DNA from: an uncultured Bacteroidales bacterium
Lineage (GTDB): Bacteria > Bacteroidota > Bacteroidia > Bacteroidales > SZUA-534
NCBI GenBank assembly: GCA_902790595.1
Contig: CADASL010000005.1
Coordinates: 92,949-156,948, forward strand
Length of the DNA: 64,000 bases
Direction of reading: 5' to 3'
Shown here: positions 16,526-24,484 of the stretch, piece by piece
Layout of the letters: every line of letters starts with the position of its first letter
Numbering within the stretch: position 1 is the first letter of the stretch
Position numbers and translations under genes: made by a program
The notes under the pieces: generated by a model
Seen by the model: only the letters and a program-made list of their open reading frames with translations
What the model was told of the DNA's origin: nothing
Database searches by the model: none

Positions 16526-17122
16526 ATGATAGATTTTCTCGAATCGATTGACCGTCAGCTGCTTCTGCTGATAAACGGCTGGAACTCACCGTTTTTCGAC
16601 GAAGTGATGTGGATTGTCAGCGGCAAACTGACGTGGGTGCCGCTCTATGCGCTGCTACTGTTTCTGATGATTCGGAAAGCCCCGCGCCAGTGGTGGGTGC
16701 TAATAATCGGCATTGCGGCGGCCGTAACCTTGGCCGACACCATTTCGGTTCACTGCTTCAAAAATGTTGTGATGCGCTACCGTCCGACGCATAACCTTGA
16801 TATTGAGAATATTGTGCATCTGGTTCACGGCTATCGCGGCGGATGGTACGGATTTGTGTCGTCGCACGCGGCCAACACGTTTGCCATTGCTGTGTTTGTG
16901 GCGATGGTGCTGAAAAACCGATGGGCGACAATCGGGATATTTGTTTGGGCGGCAGTTGTCTGCTACTCAAGAATTTATATGGCCGCCCACTACCCTGCCG
17001 ACATTGCTTGCGGCGCCATTTTGGGCTGCGTCTGCGGTTACGCCGCCTATCGTCTGCACCAATTCATTTGCAACAAATTATCGACATTAAAAACTGAAAA
17101 TCAGCACGATGGAAGACCTTGA
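16526..17122 (+). CDS. PAP2 family phosphatase
   Basis: Integral membrane lipid phosphatase of 198 residues with about five transmembrane helices. The three PAP2 signature regions are visible: K-x6-RP as KNVVMRYRP, SSHAANTF (the PSGH equivalent), and SRIYMAAHYPADI (SRxxxxxHxxxD). Substrates could be undecaprenyl diphosphate, phosphatidic acid or lipid A phosphate (LpxE/LpxF-like); the sequence does not decide. Its end overlaps the RluA gene by 14 bp. Confidence 0.92.
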   Translation: MIDFLESIDRQLLLLINGWNSPFFDEVMWIVSGKLTWVPLYALLLFLMIRKAPRQWWVLIIGIAAAVTLADTISVHCFKNVVMRYRPTHNLDIENIVHLVHGYRGGWYGFVSSHAANTFAIAVFVAMVLKNRWATIGIFVWAAVVCYSRIYMAAHYPADIACGAILGCVCGYAAYRLHQFICNKLSTLKTENQHDGRP

Positions 17123-17804
17123 AATTCTATACGAAGACAACCATCTGATTGCCATCAACAAGCGCTCATCCGATTTGGCGCAAGGCGACAGCACTGGCGA
17201 CGCACCGCTCGCCGACAAGGTGGCCAACTATCTGAAAGTCAAGTACCACAAGCCCGGCAATGTGTTTGTGGGTGTTACCCATCGGCTCGACCGCCCCGTT
17301 TCGGGCGTGATGATTTTTGCCCGCACATCGAAGGCGCTTGAGCGGATGAACAAGCTCTTCAAAGAGAAATCGGACCTTGAGAAAATCTATTGGGCGATTG
17401 TTGAAAAACGGCCGCAAGAACCACAGGGAAAGCTGGTTAACTATCTGCGAAAGAACGAGAAACAGAACAAATCGTATGTGTGCGAACCAACAGCCGAAGG
17501 CGCAAAGGAAGCGCAACTCGAATACCGGCTTCTGGACGAGTCGGACAAGTACTTTCTCATTGAAGTAAAGCTACTTACGGGCCGCCACCACCAAATCCGC
17601 GTGCAATTGGCCAACATCGGCTGCATCATCAAGGGCGACCTGAAATACGGCGCGCGCCGCTCAAACCCCGACGGCAGCATCAGCCTGCACGCACGCCGCA
17701 TCAGCTTCACTCACCCGGTGTCGAAAGAGCCGGTGAACATTGTGGCGCCAACGCCCGAAGACACGCTTTGGAAATATTTTGAAAACCGCCAAACGCAGAA
17801 ATGA
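17109..17804 (+). CDS. RluA family pseudouridine synthase
   Basis: 231 residues, cytoplasmic. The catalytic loop HRLDRPVSG (residues 58-66, Asp61) and the later KLLTGRHHQIRVQLANIGCIIKGD segment are diagnostic. There is no N-terminal S4 domain, as in the short RluA/TruC-like type. The target uridine cannot be predicted. It overlaps PAP2 at the start and the OmpA-type gene at the end (ATGA), so three unrelated functions share one transcript. Confidence 0.95.
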   Translation: MEDLEILYEDNHLIAINKRSSDLAQGDSTGDAPLADKVANYLKVKYHKPGNVFVGVTHRLDRPVSGVMIFARTSKALERMNKLFKEKSDLEKIYWAIVEKRPQEPQGKLVNYLRKNEKQNKSYVCEPTAEGAKEAQLEYRLLDESDKYFLIEVKLLTGRHHQIRVQLANIGCIIKGDLKYGARRSNPDGSISLHARRISFTHPVSKEPVNIVAPTPEDTLWKYFENRQTQK

Positions 17805-19030
17805 TGGGCATCGGGCGCGCATTAACGATTCTGACAGCACTGCTCGCCGCCACCGTTAGCGCCGAGGGGCAAATGCTCTTCAAATCGAAAAGCTCAAAAC
17901 AGCTTGTGGAGGAGCTTCTGCCGCGCAACTCGTTCGGTATCACCATCTTAAACACACGCTTTCAAGCCAATCCGAACTCAATCGCAACATTCATAACCAC
18001 GTCGGACAAACTGCCAATCCAATCGGGCATTATAATGACGACAGGCATCGTCAACTGGGCCGCCTACCCCAACGACTCGCCAAGCTCGGGCTGCGCAATG
18101 TTCACGCCGGGCGACAGCCGCCTCGAAAAAATTGCCGGAGCCAGAACATCCGACGCCGCAATACTTGAAATTGAATTCGTGGCAAACACCGACGAGGTGT
18201 CGTTCGAGTACTTTTTCGCTTCGGAGGAGTACCCCGAATATGTGAACAAAGGTGTGAACGACGTGTTCGCCTTCTTCATTGAAGGGCCAGGCTACGACTC
18301 ACTTTATAATATTGCCAAACTGCCAACCACGGGCGAGCCCATCTCGGTTGACAACGTGAACGCACAGAAGAATTCGGAGTTCTACATCGAAAACAAGCCG
18401 TGGCGCGGATTCTCGGTTGACAATCCGGGCACCAGCCTCGCCAGCATCTTCCAGTTCGACGGAATGACAACGGTGCTCGAAGCCAAAGCCAAAATCCGCC
18501 CGTACGCCACCTATAAACTAACAATGGCCATTGCCGATGTGGGCGACAACATCTACGACTCGGGCGTGTTCATCAAGTCGCGGTCGCTGAAAAGCATCGG
18601 CAAACTGCAACCCATCGGGCCCTACCTGAAGTCGGAGATTGAGAAACGGATGCACCTTATCGGGGCCAACCGAATCCGCGTGACGGGCGACACCGTGGGA
18701 TTCGACAAAACCATCAATTTCGATTTCAACTCATATGAGATTCTGCCCGACGACACCACCGCACTCAACGAAGTGGCCGGACTGCTTGAGCAGTTTTTCG
18801 ACGCCCGATTGCGGCTCATCGGCCACACCGACGATGTGGGCAGCGACGAGTACAATATGGACCTGAGCCGTATGCGCTCCCGCTCGGTGGCCAACTACCT
18901 GATTATGCGCGGAATCGACAAAAACCGGATTGCCACCGAAGGCCGCGGCAAGCGTCAGCCACTAACCTACGGCCAAACCGATGCCGAACGCCGCAAAAAC
19001 CGCCGCGTGGAATTCCTCATTTACAAGTAG
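17801..19030 (+). CDS. Choice-of-anchor L domain / OmpA fusion protein
   Basis: 409 residues with a signal peptide (ALTILTALLAATVSAEGQ). Residues about 30-270 match the choice-of-anchor L domain (SGIIMTTGIVNWAAYPNDS ... FEYFFASEEYPEYVNKGVND ... FAFFIEGPG). Residues about 305-409 form an OmpA peptidoglycan-binding domain (FDFNSYEILPDD, LIGHTDDVGSDEYNMDLS, RGKRQPLTYG, RRKNRRVEF). The protein should bind the cell wall through the OmpA part and hold the other domain in the periplasm or at the surface. The choice-of-anchor L domain is usually found with T9SS or other anchors. It starts inside the RluA stop; an ATG at 17804 is an alternative start. Confidence 0.88.
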   Translation: MMGIGRALTILTALLAATVSAEGQMLFKSKSSKQLVEELLPRNSFGITILNTRFQANPNSIATFITTSDKLPIQSGIIMTTGIVNWAAYPNDSPSSGCAMFTPGDSRLEKIAGARTSDAAILEIEFVANTDEVSFEYFFASEEYPEYVNKGVNDVFAFFIEGPGYDSLYNIAKLPTTGEPISVDNVNAQKNSEFYIENKPWRGFSVDNPGTSLASIFQFDGMTTVLEAKAKIRPYATYKLTMAIADVGDNIYDSGVFIKSRSLKSIGKLQPIGPYLKSEIEKRMHLIGANRIRVTGDTVGFDKTINFDFNSYEILPDDTTALNEVAGLLEQFFDARLRLIGHTDDVGSDEYNMDLSRMRSRSVANYLIMRGIDKNRIATEGRGKRQPLTYGQTDAERRKNRRVEFLIYK

Positions 19031-19106
19031 TTGCATCGGCACCGACCGACAATAACGCTCTATTCTGTCAAAAATCGCGACAGCGAAAAAAAACGTCCGC
19101 AAAAAA

Positions 19107-19138
19107 TTTATTTTGTGTGTCAAAAAAAATTACATTTG
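19107..19138 (+). promoter_or_regulatory. Promoter of the siaC-like gene
   Basis: TACATTTG at 19131-19138 fits TAnnTTTG exactly, 17 bp before the ATG. Upstream, TTTA lies at a 20-bp spacing (19107-19110) and TTTG at a 15-bp spacing (19112-19115). Confidence 0.6.
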
Positions 19139-19155
19139 GCAATTAATATTGATGT

Positions 19156-19530
19156 ATGGAAGCACTTCATATAAACGGCACAATTACTACCCCCGAGGTT
19201 GACCTCAACAGCGACACCGGTGTGATGGAAATCAAAGGTGTATCGCGGCCTGAAGATGTGCTGTCGTTCTATAGGCCTGTATTTGACTGGATTGCCGAAT
19301 ACGTGAAAAAACCGGCGCCAAAAACCCTTTTGAATTTCAGACTCAAATACCACAATTCGGCGTCGGCCAAGATTGTATGCCGGATTATGAATATGTTCGG
19401 CCAGCTGAGCAAAGACACCGGCTCGGTGCAGATAAACTGGTACTACAACGAGGCCGATGAGGACATTTTGGAGGCTGGCGAAGATTACAAGACGCTAATC
19501 GACATTCCTTTTGAGATTATAAAAGTTTGA
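19156..19530 (+). CDS. SiaC family regulatory phosphoprotein (DUF1987)
   Basis: 124 residues, no signal peptide. It follows the SiaC pattern closely: MEALHINGTITTPEVDLNSD at the N-terminus, then IKGVSRPEDVLSFYRPVFDW, LNFRLKYHNSASAKIV and DEDILEAGEDY. In Pseudomonas SiaC is phosphorylated on Thr/Ser by SiaB and dephosphorylated by SiaA to control a diguanylate cyclase. No siaA, siaB or cyclase gene is in the window, so the partners must be elsewhere or different. It has its own promoter and is followed after 2 bp by the ridA start codon. Confidence 0.85.
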   Translation: MEALHINGTITTPEVDLNSDTGVMEIKGVSRPEDVLSFYRPVFDWIAEYVKKPAPKTLLNFRLKYHNSASAKIVCRIMNMFGQLSKDTGSVQINWYYNEADEDILEAGEDYKTLIDIPFEIIKV

Positions 19531-19532
19531 AT

Positions 19533-19910
19533 ATGAAACAAATAATTTCGACACCCAACGCGCCGCAAGCCATTGGGCCATATAGCCAAGCCGTTGAAGC
19601 CAACGGCTTTGTTTTTGTATCGGGGCAGATTCCAATTGTGCCCGCAACCGGACAGATGCCCGATGGCATTGAAGCCCAGACCGAGCAAGTGATGCGCAAC
19701 ATCGGCGCCATTCTGGAGGCCGCCGGACTCACCTACTCCAACGTGGTGAAAACAACAGTGCTGCTCAAAAGCATTGCCGATTTTGCCACGATGAACGGCA
19801 TCTACGCAAAGTACTTCACCGCCGACTGCCCCGCGCGCGCCGCTTTTGAAGTTGCAGCCCTGCCCAAAGGAGCTCTCATTGAGGTGGAAGTGATTGCCGC
19901 CAAGAATTAA
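19533..19910 (+). CDS. ridA: RidA family enamine/imine deaminase
   Basis: 125 residues. It hydrolyses reactive 2-aminoacrylate and related enamines from PLP enzymes. The canonical N-terminus MKQIISTPNAPQAIGPYSQA, GFVFVSGQIPI, the SNVVKTTVLLKS segment and the Arg-containing PARAAFEVAALPKGALIEVE with its substrate-binding Arg are all present. The ATG at 19533 is chosen over an in-frame TTG two codons earlier because it fits the family start. Confidence 0.95.
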   Translation: MKQIISTPNAPQAIGPYSQAVEANGFVFVSGQIPIVPATGQMPDGIEAQTEQVMRNIGAILEAAGLTYSNVVKTTVLLKSIADFATMNGIYAKYFTADCPARAAFEVAALPKGALIEVEVIAAKN

Positions 19911-20064
19911 TTAGGATTTAGGAATTAGGATTTAGGATTTGCGAGTTATTCCAAATAGCTATCGGGACACCGACTATTCTTGCTCCCCTAGACCGTTAAA
20001 CCTTTATACTTCCAAACTTATAACTTCTAAACTTCTAAACTTTTAAACCTTAAACTTCAACGAA
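19909..20064 (+). other. Intergenic region with low-complexity repeats
   Basis: It begins with ATTAGGATTTAGGAATTAGGA-type units like those after obg and ends with degenerate CTTCTAAA/CTTTTAAA units (about 20017-20056) that reach to the purE leader. No terminator or TAnnTTTG promoter was recognised. Confidence 0.55.
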
Positions 20065-20065
20065 A

Positions 20066-20575
20066 ATGACACCAATAGTAAGCATAATAATGGGCAGCAC
20101 ATCGGACCTGCCCGTGATGGAGAAAGCCGCTCAGTTTCTGAACGATATGGAGATACCATTTGAGATGAATGCGCTCTCGGCTCACCGCACTCCGGCTGAA
20201 GTTGAGCAGTTTGCAGCCCAAGCCAAAGGCCGCGGACTGAAAGTGATTATTGCCGGCGCCGGAATGGCCGCAGCCCTGCCGGGCGTGATTGCCGCCAACA
20301 CCACAGTGCCCGTCATTGGCGTGCCAATCAAAGGTATGCTCGACGGACTCGACGCAATGCTCTCAATCATTCAGATGCCGCCGGGAATCCCCGTTGCCAC
20401 TGTTGGCGTGAACGGCGCACAGAACGCAGCCATCTTGGCCGCCGAGATGCTCACCCTTGCCGATGCCGACCTTGCCAGCCGTCTTGAAGCCTACAAAGAG
20501 GGCTTGAAACAGAAAATTGTTAAAGCCAACGCCGAACTGGCTGAGGTTAAGACTTGGAAGTTTAAGACGAATTAA
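20066..20575 (+). CDS. purE: 5-(carboxyamino)imidazole ribonucleotide mutase PurE
   Basis: Class I PurE of 169 residues, converting N5-CAIR to CAIR in purine synthesis. IIMGSTSDLPVMEKA (residues 7-21), ALSAHRTPAEVEQFA with the catalytic His, the GAGMAAALPGVIAA loop and GVPIKG are all intact. No purK or other pur gene is adjacent. Confidence 0.97.
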   Translation: MTPIVSIIMGSTSDLPVMEKAAQFLNDMEIPFEMNALSAHRTPAEVEQFAAQAKGRGLKVIIAGAGMAAALPGVIAANTTVPVIGVPIKGMLDGLDAMLSIIQMPPGIPVATVGVNGAQNAAILAAEMLTLADADLASRLEAYKEGLKQKIVKANAELAEVKTWKFKTN

Positions 20576-20592
20576 ACATCCAGTAACATCAT

Positions 20593-20637
20593 AAACCGAT
20601 AATTGTCCACTTTTTCACTGGATGATTATCGGTTTTA
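20593..20637 (+). terminator. Terminator of purE
   Basis: AAACCGATAAT (20593-20603) pairs with ATTATCGGTTT (20625-20635), followed by TTATT. CATCCAGT at 20578-20585 could alternatively pair with ACTGGATG at 20617-20624. Confidence 0.65.
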
Positions 20638-20690
20638 TTGTATCCAAAACATTTGTCCGGAATATCTGCAAAAAAGCAACAACCTGTTTC

Positions 20691-20721
20691 TTGACAAGCA
20701 CTTTCCGCGGTGTTATTTTTG
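20691..20721 (+). promoter_or_regulatory. Promoter of the XRE regulator gene
   Basis: TATTTTTG at 20714-20721 matches TAnnTTTG, with TTG at 20691-20693 at a 20-bp spacing. It lies 30 bp before the ATG. Confidence 0.6.
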
Positions 20722-20751
20722 CATTGTAAAACAATAAAAAACAATGATACT

Positions 20752-21195
20752 ATGGAAGTTAAAGACATTTTAAGGAATCTGCGCGAGCGTAACAATCTGA
20801 CGCAGGAACAGATGGCCGAGCGCGTGAATGTCACCCGCCAGGCCGTGAGCCGCTGGGAAACTGGCGAGACGCAGCCCAACCCCGAAATGCTGAAAGTGCT
20901 GTCGCGGAAGTTCGATGTGTCAATCAACACGCTGCTGGGCTCGCCGCGCACGCTCGTTTGCCAGTGCTGCGGAATGCCGCTCACCGAGGACTCGATGATT
21001 AGCCGCGATGCCGACGGCAACTTCAACGAGGAATACTGCAAATGGTGCCTTGCCGACGGAAAATTCACCTACACAAGCAAAGATACGCTGCTCGACTTTC
21101 TGATTAAGACTATGCCGAACCCAGAAAATCAGCCCGATGGCGAGCGCCGCAAAACCTACGACGGCTACCTGTCGCGGCTGAAACATTGGAAATAA
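20752..21195 (+). CDS. XRE-family regulator with zinc-ribbon C-terminus
   Basis: 147 residues. The N-terminal helix-turn-helix (residues about 4-60: LRERNNLTQEQMAERVNVTR, QAVSRWETGETQPNPEMLK) is a standard Cro/CI domain. The C-terminal part has CQCCGMPL and later CKWC, a putative zinc ribbon of the type found in small Bacteroidota and Firmicutes regulators. The start at 20752 is chosen because the earlier frame covers the promoter. It probably regulates itself and the ClbS-like gene 12 bp downstream. Confidence 0.88.
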   Translation: MEVKDILRNLRERNNLTQEQMAERVNVTRQAVSRWETGETQPNPEMLKVLSRKFDVSINTLLGSPRTLVCQCCGMPLTEDSMISRDADGNFNEEYCKWCLADGKFTYTSKDTLLDFLIKTMPNPENQPDGERRKTYDGYLSRLKHWK

Positions 21196-21207
21196 AAAGG
21201 ACCGACT

Positions 21208-21756
21208 ATGCCACGCGCACGCAACAAGGCCGACCTGCTGAAATCGGCCGCCGAAAACTTTTCGAAATTGATGGATTTGATTTCGACGATGACTGAAAGC
21301 CAAATGAATACGCCATTCAATTTTCCTGCCGACGCAAGCCACAAAGAGGCGCATTGGGGCCGCGACCGCAACGTCCGCGATGTGCTTGTGCACCTTTACG
21401 AATGGCACCAACTGATGATAAAATTTGTTGAGCGTAACGCAAAAAACACTGGTAAAGGACTGATATTCGCCTTCCTACCCGACGAATACTCGTGGAAGAC
21501 CTATGGCACAATGAACATTGAATTTTGGAAGCGACACCAAGAAACAACTTTCAGCAACGCAATGCTGATGCTTGCCGAAAGCCACCGAAAAGTGCTCTCG
21601 CTCATTGAGCAATATACTGACGACGAACTATTTACGAAAAAGCAATTTCCCTGGACGGGCACTTCGGATTTGGGCTCATATTTTGTGAGCACCACCGCCA
21701 GCCACTACGATTGGGCAATTAAGAAACTGAAACAGCATTGTAAAATGGTGAGTTGA
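21208..21756 (+). CDS. ClbS/DfsB family four-helix bundle protein
   Basis: 182 residues, cytoplasmic. It matches the ClbS/DfsB (DUF1706) family: N-terminal ARNKADLLKSAAENFSKLMD, NVRDVLVHLYEWHQLM with its conserved His, and a C-terminal SHYDWAIKKLK. ClbS inactivates the genotoxin colibactin, but most members have unknown roles. No toxin biosynthesis genes are nearby. It follows the XRE gene by 12 bp and is probably under its control. Confidence 0.85.
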   Translation: MPRARNKADLLKSAAENFSKLMDLISTMTESQMNTPFNFPADASHKEAHWGRDRNVRDVLVHLYEWHQLMIKFVERNAKNTGKGLIFAFLPDEYSWKTYGTMNIEFWKRHQETTFSNAMLMLAESHRKVLSLIEQYTDDELFTKKQFPWTGTSDLGSYFVSTTASHYDWAIKKLKQHCKMVS

Positions 21757-21828
21757 CGATGCAACATTCATTCACGACAAAAGACCGCGCATTTTTCTCA
21801 AAAATCATAAATTGCAACAAAAAAGTAA

Positions 21829-22596
21829 ATGAAAAACATAGCAATTGTAACTGGTGCCAGCAGCGGAATAGGCCGCGAGTTTGTGAAACTTTTGCTCAAG
21901 CGCACAGAGATTGATGAGATTTGGATTATTGCGCGGAATGCCGACCGCCTGCAATCGATGGTTGCGGAATTTGGAGACAAACTGAAGTCCGTACCGATGG
22001 ATATGTCTAATATTGAGCAGATTAAATCGTTGACTGACACACTGAAAAACGCCGATGCCAAAATCAATTTTCTGATAAACAGCGCTGGATTCGGCAAATT
22101 CGGCTCTTGCAGCGATGTGGGTATCGATGAGTCGGTGAATATGATCAACTTGAATATCAGCGGATTGGTGGCAATGGGGCTTGTTTGCGTGCCGTTTATG
22201 GCGCGGGGCTCACGTATAATCAACATTGCGTCGCAGGCGTCGTTCCAGCCGCTGCCTTACTTAAACGTGTACAGCGCCACCAAAGCCTTTGTCCGCAACT
22301 ATTCGCGCGCGCTCAATGTCGAACTGAAAGAACGAGGAATAACCGTCACAGCAGTCTGTCCGGGCTGGATGAACACCGCTTTTATCGACCGCGGCAAAAC
22401 CGATACCGCAAAAAGTGTCAACAAGTTTGTGAATATGGTCACGCCCGATGTGGTGGCAGAAAAGGCGCTACGCGATTCACTTCGCGGCCGCGATATATCA
22501 ACATATTCTCTATACGTAAAATTCAACCGTTTGATTGCCAAGTTGTTGCCACAACGTTTGCTGATGAAAATCTGGTTGAGACAACAAAGATGGTAA
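21829..22596 (+). CDS. SDR family NAD(P)-dependent oxidoreductase
   Basis: 255 residues. The cofactor loop is TGASSGIG (residues 8-15), NSAG lies at 83-86, and the active site is YSATK (Tyr147, Lys151) with Ser in NIASQAS (131-137). The DltE/classical-SDR type fits best. The substrate is unknown. Downstream is a methyltransferase gene in the same direction, 33 bp away. Confidence 0.92.
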   Translation: MKNIAIVTGASSGIGREFVKLLLKRTEIDEIWIIARNADRLQSMVAEFGDKLKSVPMDMSNIEQIKSLTDTLKNADAKINFLINSAGFGKFGSCSDVGIDESVNMINLNISGLVAMGLVCVPFMARGSRIINIASQASFQPLPYLNVYSATKAFVRNYSRALNVELKERGITVTAVCPGWMNTAFIDRGKTDTAKSVNKFVNMVTPDVVAEKALRDSLRGRDISTYSLYVKFNRLIAKLLPQRLLMKIWLRQQRW

Positions 22597-22629
22597 AATC
22601 CAATTTATAACATTCTCACATTCAATTAA

Positions 22630-23424
22630 ATGCAAATAACCAACAAAGACTTCGACAACGGAAATCCTTTTGATTTCGGGCGGACGTCGGCCGATTATGC
22701 CAAGTACCGCGATGTCTATCCGCCAGAGTTTTACAACCGACTTGCCGAACTGAAAATCGGTGTCGGTGGGCAGAAAATTCTGGATTTGGGTACAGGAACG
22801 GGCGTTCTGCCGCGTAATATGTATCGGTTTGGCGGCCAGTGGATTGGCACCGATATATCTGAAAATCAGATACAATACGCAAGGGAATTGTCGCAGAAGG
22901 CGGGAATGGAAATCGAGTATCAGGTTTCGGCTTCCGAAGCGCTGGATTTTCCCGCCAAGTCGTTCGACGTGGTGACCGCCTGCCAGTGCTTTATGTATTT
23001 CGACAAGAAAATCATTGTCCCAAAAATCCATAAGTGGCTGAAAACGAATGGTCATTTGGCGGTTTTGTTTATGGCGTGGCTGCCCGACGAGAGCGCGATT
23101 GCCGCCAAAAGCGAGGAACTTGTGCTGAAATACAACCCCGACTGGACTGGCGCGCACTGGCAGCGCAGCGCAGTGGTCGAGCCTGATTGGGCAAACGGCT
23201 TTTTCAGTCTGGCAAACGCCGTGGCGTTCGACGTACCTGTCAGATTTACAAGAGAATCGTGGCACGGACGCATAAAATCGTGCCGCGGAATCGGGGCGTC
23301 GTCGCTGACGGAAACCGAAATAGCAAATTGGGAAAAAGAGCATTTGTCATACTTGCGAACCGTTCCAGAACAGTTTGATATTCTGCATTATGTAACGATT
23401 CTTGATTTGAAAAAACTGAATTAG
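22630..23424 (+). CDS. Class I SAM-dependent methyltransferase
   Basis: 264 residues. Motif I is LDLGTGTGVLP (51-61), followed by WIGTDISENQIQYAR and SFDVVTACQCFMYFD, the usual motif II/III region of small-molecule methyltransferases of the UbiE/Methyltransf_11 group. The substrate is unknown. It sits in a run of small accessory genes. Confidence 0.88.
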   Translation: MQITNKDFDNGNPFDFGRTSADYAKYRDVYPPEFYNRLAELKIGVGGQKILDLGTGTGVLPRNMYRFGGQWIGTDISENQIQYARELSQKAGMEIEYQVSASEALDFPAKSFDVVTACQCFMYFDKKIIVPKIHKWLKTNGHLAVLFMAWLPDESAIAAKSEELVLKYNPDWTGAHWQRSAVVEPDWANGFFSLANAVAFDVPVRFTRESWHGRIKSCRGIGASSLTETEIANWEKEHLSYLRTVPEQFDILHYVTILDLKKLN

Positions 23425-23433
23425 CACACTTTT

Positions 23434-23697
23434 ATGGAAACGGACAACATTGGCGGGAATCCCGAAATTTTGCTGAAGAATCTTGGCAAAATCCACACCA
23501 CCCCGATGGGCGTTGAACGAATCAGGCGAAACCTGCAACTTGCTGACATTGATGTGGTTGACTTCTGCAAAAGCAAAATCGGCAGCCCGACTTGCAACAT
23601 CAGCAAAAACGGCAAAAACTGGTACTGTGAGACTAACGGCATCATAATTACAGTTAACTCATTCAGTTACACTATTATAACGGCACACACAAAATGA
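23434..23697 (+). CDS. DUF3781 domain-containing protein
   Basis: 87 residues. The pattern LHTTPMGVERIRRNLQL-like (KIHTTPMGVERIRRNLQ), a CKSKI segment and the end NGIIITVNSFSYTIITAHT agree with DUF3781, a small domain of unknown function. Its stop overlaps the start of the next gene by 4 bp (ATGA). Confidence 0.8.
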   Translation: METDNIGGNPEILLKNLGKIHTTPMGVERIRRNLQLADIDVVDFCKSKIGSPTCNISKNGKNWYCETNGIIITVNSFSYTIITAHTK

Positions 23698-24317
23698 CAC
23701 AGCGCCCACCATTCAGCGAGATAAAAACGTATCAGGAATTTGCAAAACACTACTGGTACAGAGCCGAATTACAGCAGATTTGCAAGCAGTTAGGCATATC
23801 GTCGGCGGGAATGAAAAACGAGTTGTGCCACAATATCAAAGAGTATTTCAATGGGAACCGGATTGTCGGCAGCCAACCAAAACGCAAGGTAAAACCTTCT
23901 ACCACAACGCTTTCGCTCGATTCCGGACTGATTGATTGCGGATTCACCTTCGGCCCGCGTTTCCGCGCCTTCTTTGCCGAGCAAACAGGCGTGAAGAATT
24001 TCAAATTCAACGTGGATATGGTGGCGACAGTGAAAAAAGTGAGGGAAGATAACGACAAATCGTTTACAATCAAAGATTTGCTTGATATTTACTACGGCAA
24101 AAAAACATACGCGAAATACGACAATTCTGCCCTTCAGTGGAATCGGTTTGTGAAGGACTTCTGCGCCGACCAGAAAACAGCCCGTTTTCGTAACAAGCTG
24201 AAAATGGCGGCATTACTGTGGCAGGAAGTGCGCAACTCGACACGCGAGAAAATCTACACCCCGGATTTGCTGACCGAATTTGCCGAAAAACTGAACAGCG
24301 ACAAGACCGGCGAGTGA
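23694..24317 (+). CDS. SAP domain-containing protein
   Basis: 207 residues, basic. The first 60 residues (YRAELQQICKQLGISSAGMKNELCHNI) fit a SAP helix-extension-helix, a motif that often binds DNA; a DUF6434-like region (FKFNVDMVATVKKVREDNDK ... LLDIYYGKKTYAKYDNSALQWNRFVKDF) follows. Function unknown. It is translationally coupled to DUF3781. Confidence 0.75.
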   Translation: MTQRPPFSEIKTYQEFAKHYWYRAELQQICKQLGISSAGMKNELCHNIKEYFNGNRIVGSQPKRKVKPSTTTLSLDSGLIDCGFTFGPRFRAFFAEQTGVKNFKFNVDMVATVKKVREDNDKSFTIKDLLDIYYGKKTYAKYDNSALQWNRFVKDFCADQKTARFRNKLKMAALLWQEVRNSTREKIYTPDLLTEFAEKLNSDKTGE

Positions 24318-24324
24318 CAACCGC

Positions 24325-24343
24325 AATCGAACATCGATTTTTC
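24325..24343 (+). terminator. Weak terminator candidate after the SAP gene
   Basis: AATCGA and TCGATT flank ACA and are followed by TTTC. The stem has only six pairs. Confidence 0.35.
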
Positions 24344-24367
24344 TTACAAAATTCTTTGTTTTAGGGT

Positions 24368-24398
24368 GTTGCATAATATTCAAAAAGAAGTAATTTCG
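24368..24398 (+). promoter_or_regulatory. Promoter of rplS
   Basis: GTTG at 24368-24371, a 19-bp spacer, then TAATTTCG at 24391-24398. Each box is one mismatch from TTTG-N19-TAnnTTTG. The same -7 variant stands before hpt. Confidence 0.5.
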
Positions 24399-24405
24399 CA
24401 GCCGA

Positions 24406-24454
24406 TTTACGATAATCTCTTTCAGTGACATAGGGGCCTGATACATTACGTAAA
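24406..24454 (+). promoter_or_regulatory. Possible structured leader of rplS
   Basis: TTTACG (24406-24411) can pair with CGTAAA (24449-24454), enclosing CAG...CTG and the palindrome AGGGGCCT. The outer stem starts where transcription from the rplS promoter should begin. An L19 autoregulatory leader would be consistent; I cannot confirm it without covariation. Confidence 0.4.
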
Positions 24455-24484
24455 CAAATTATTGAATTTTAAATATTTACTACA

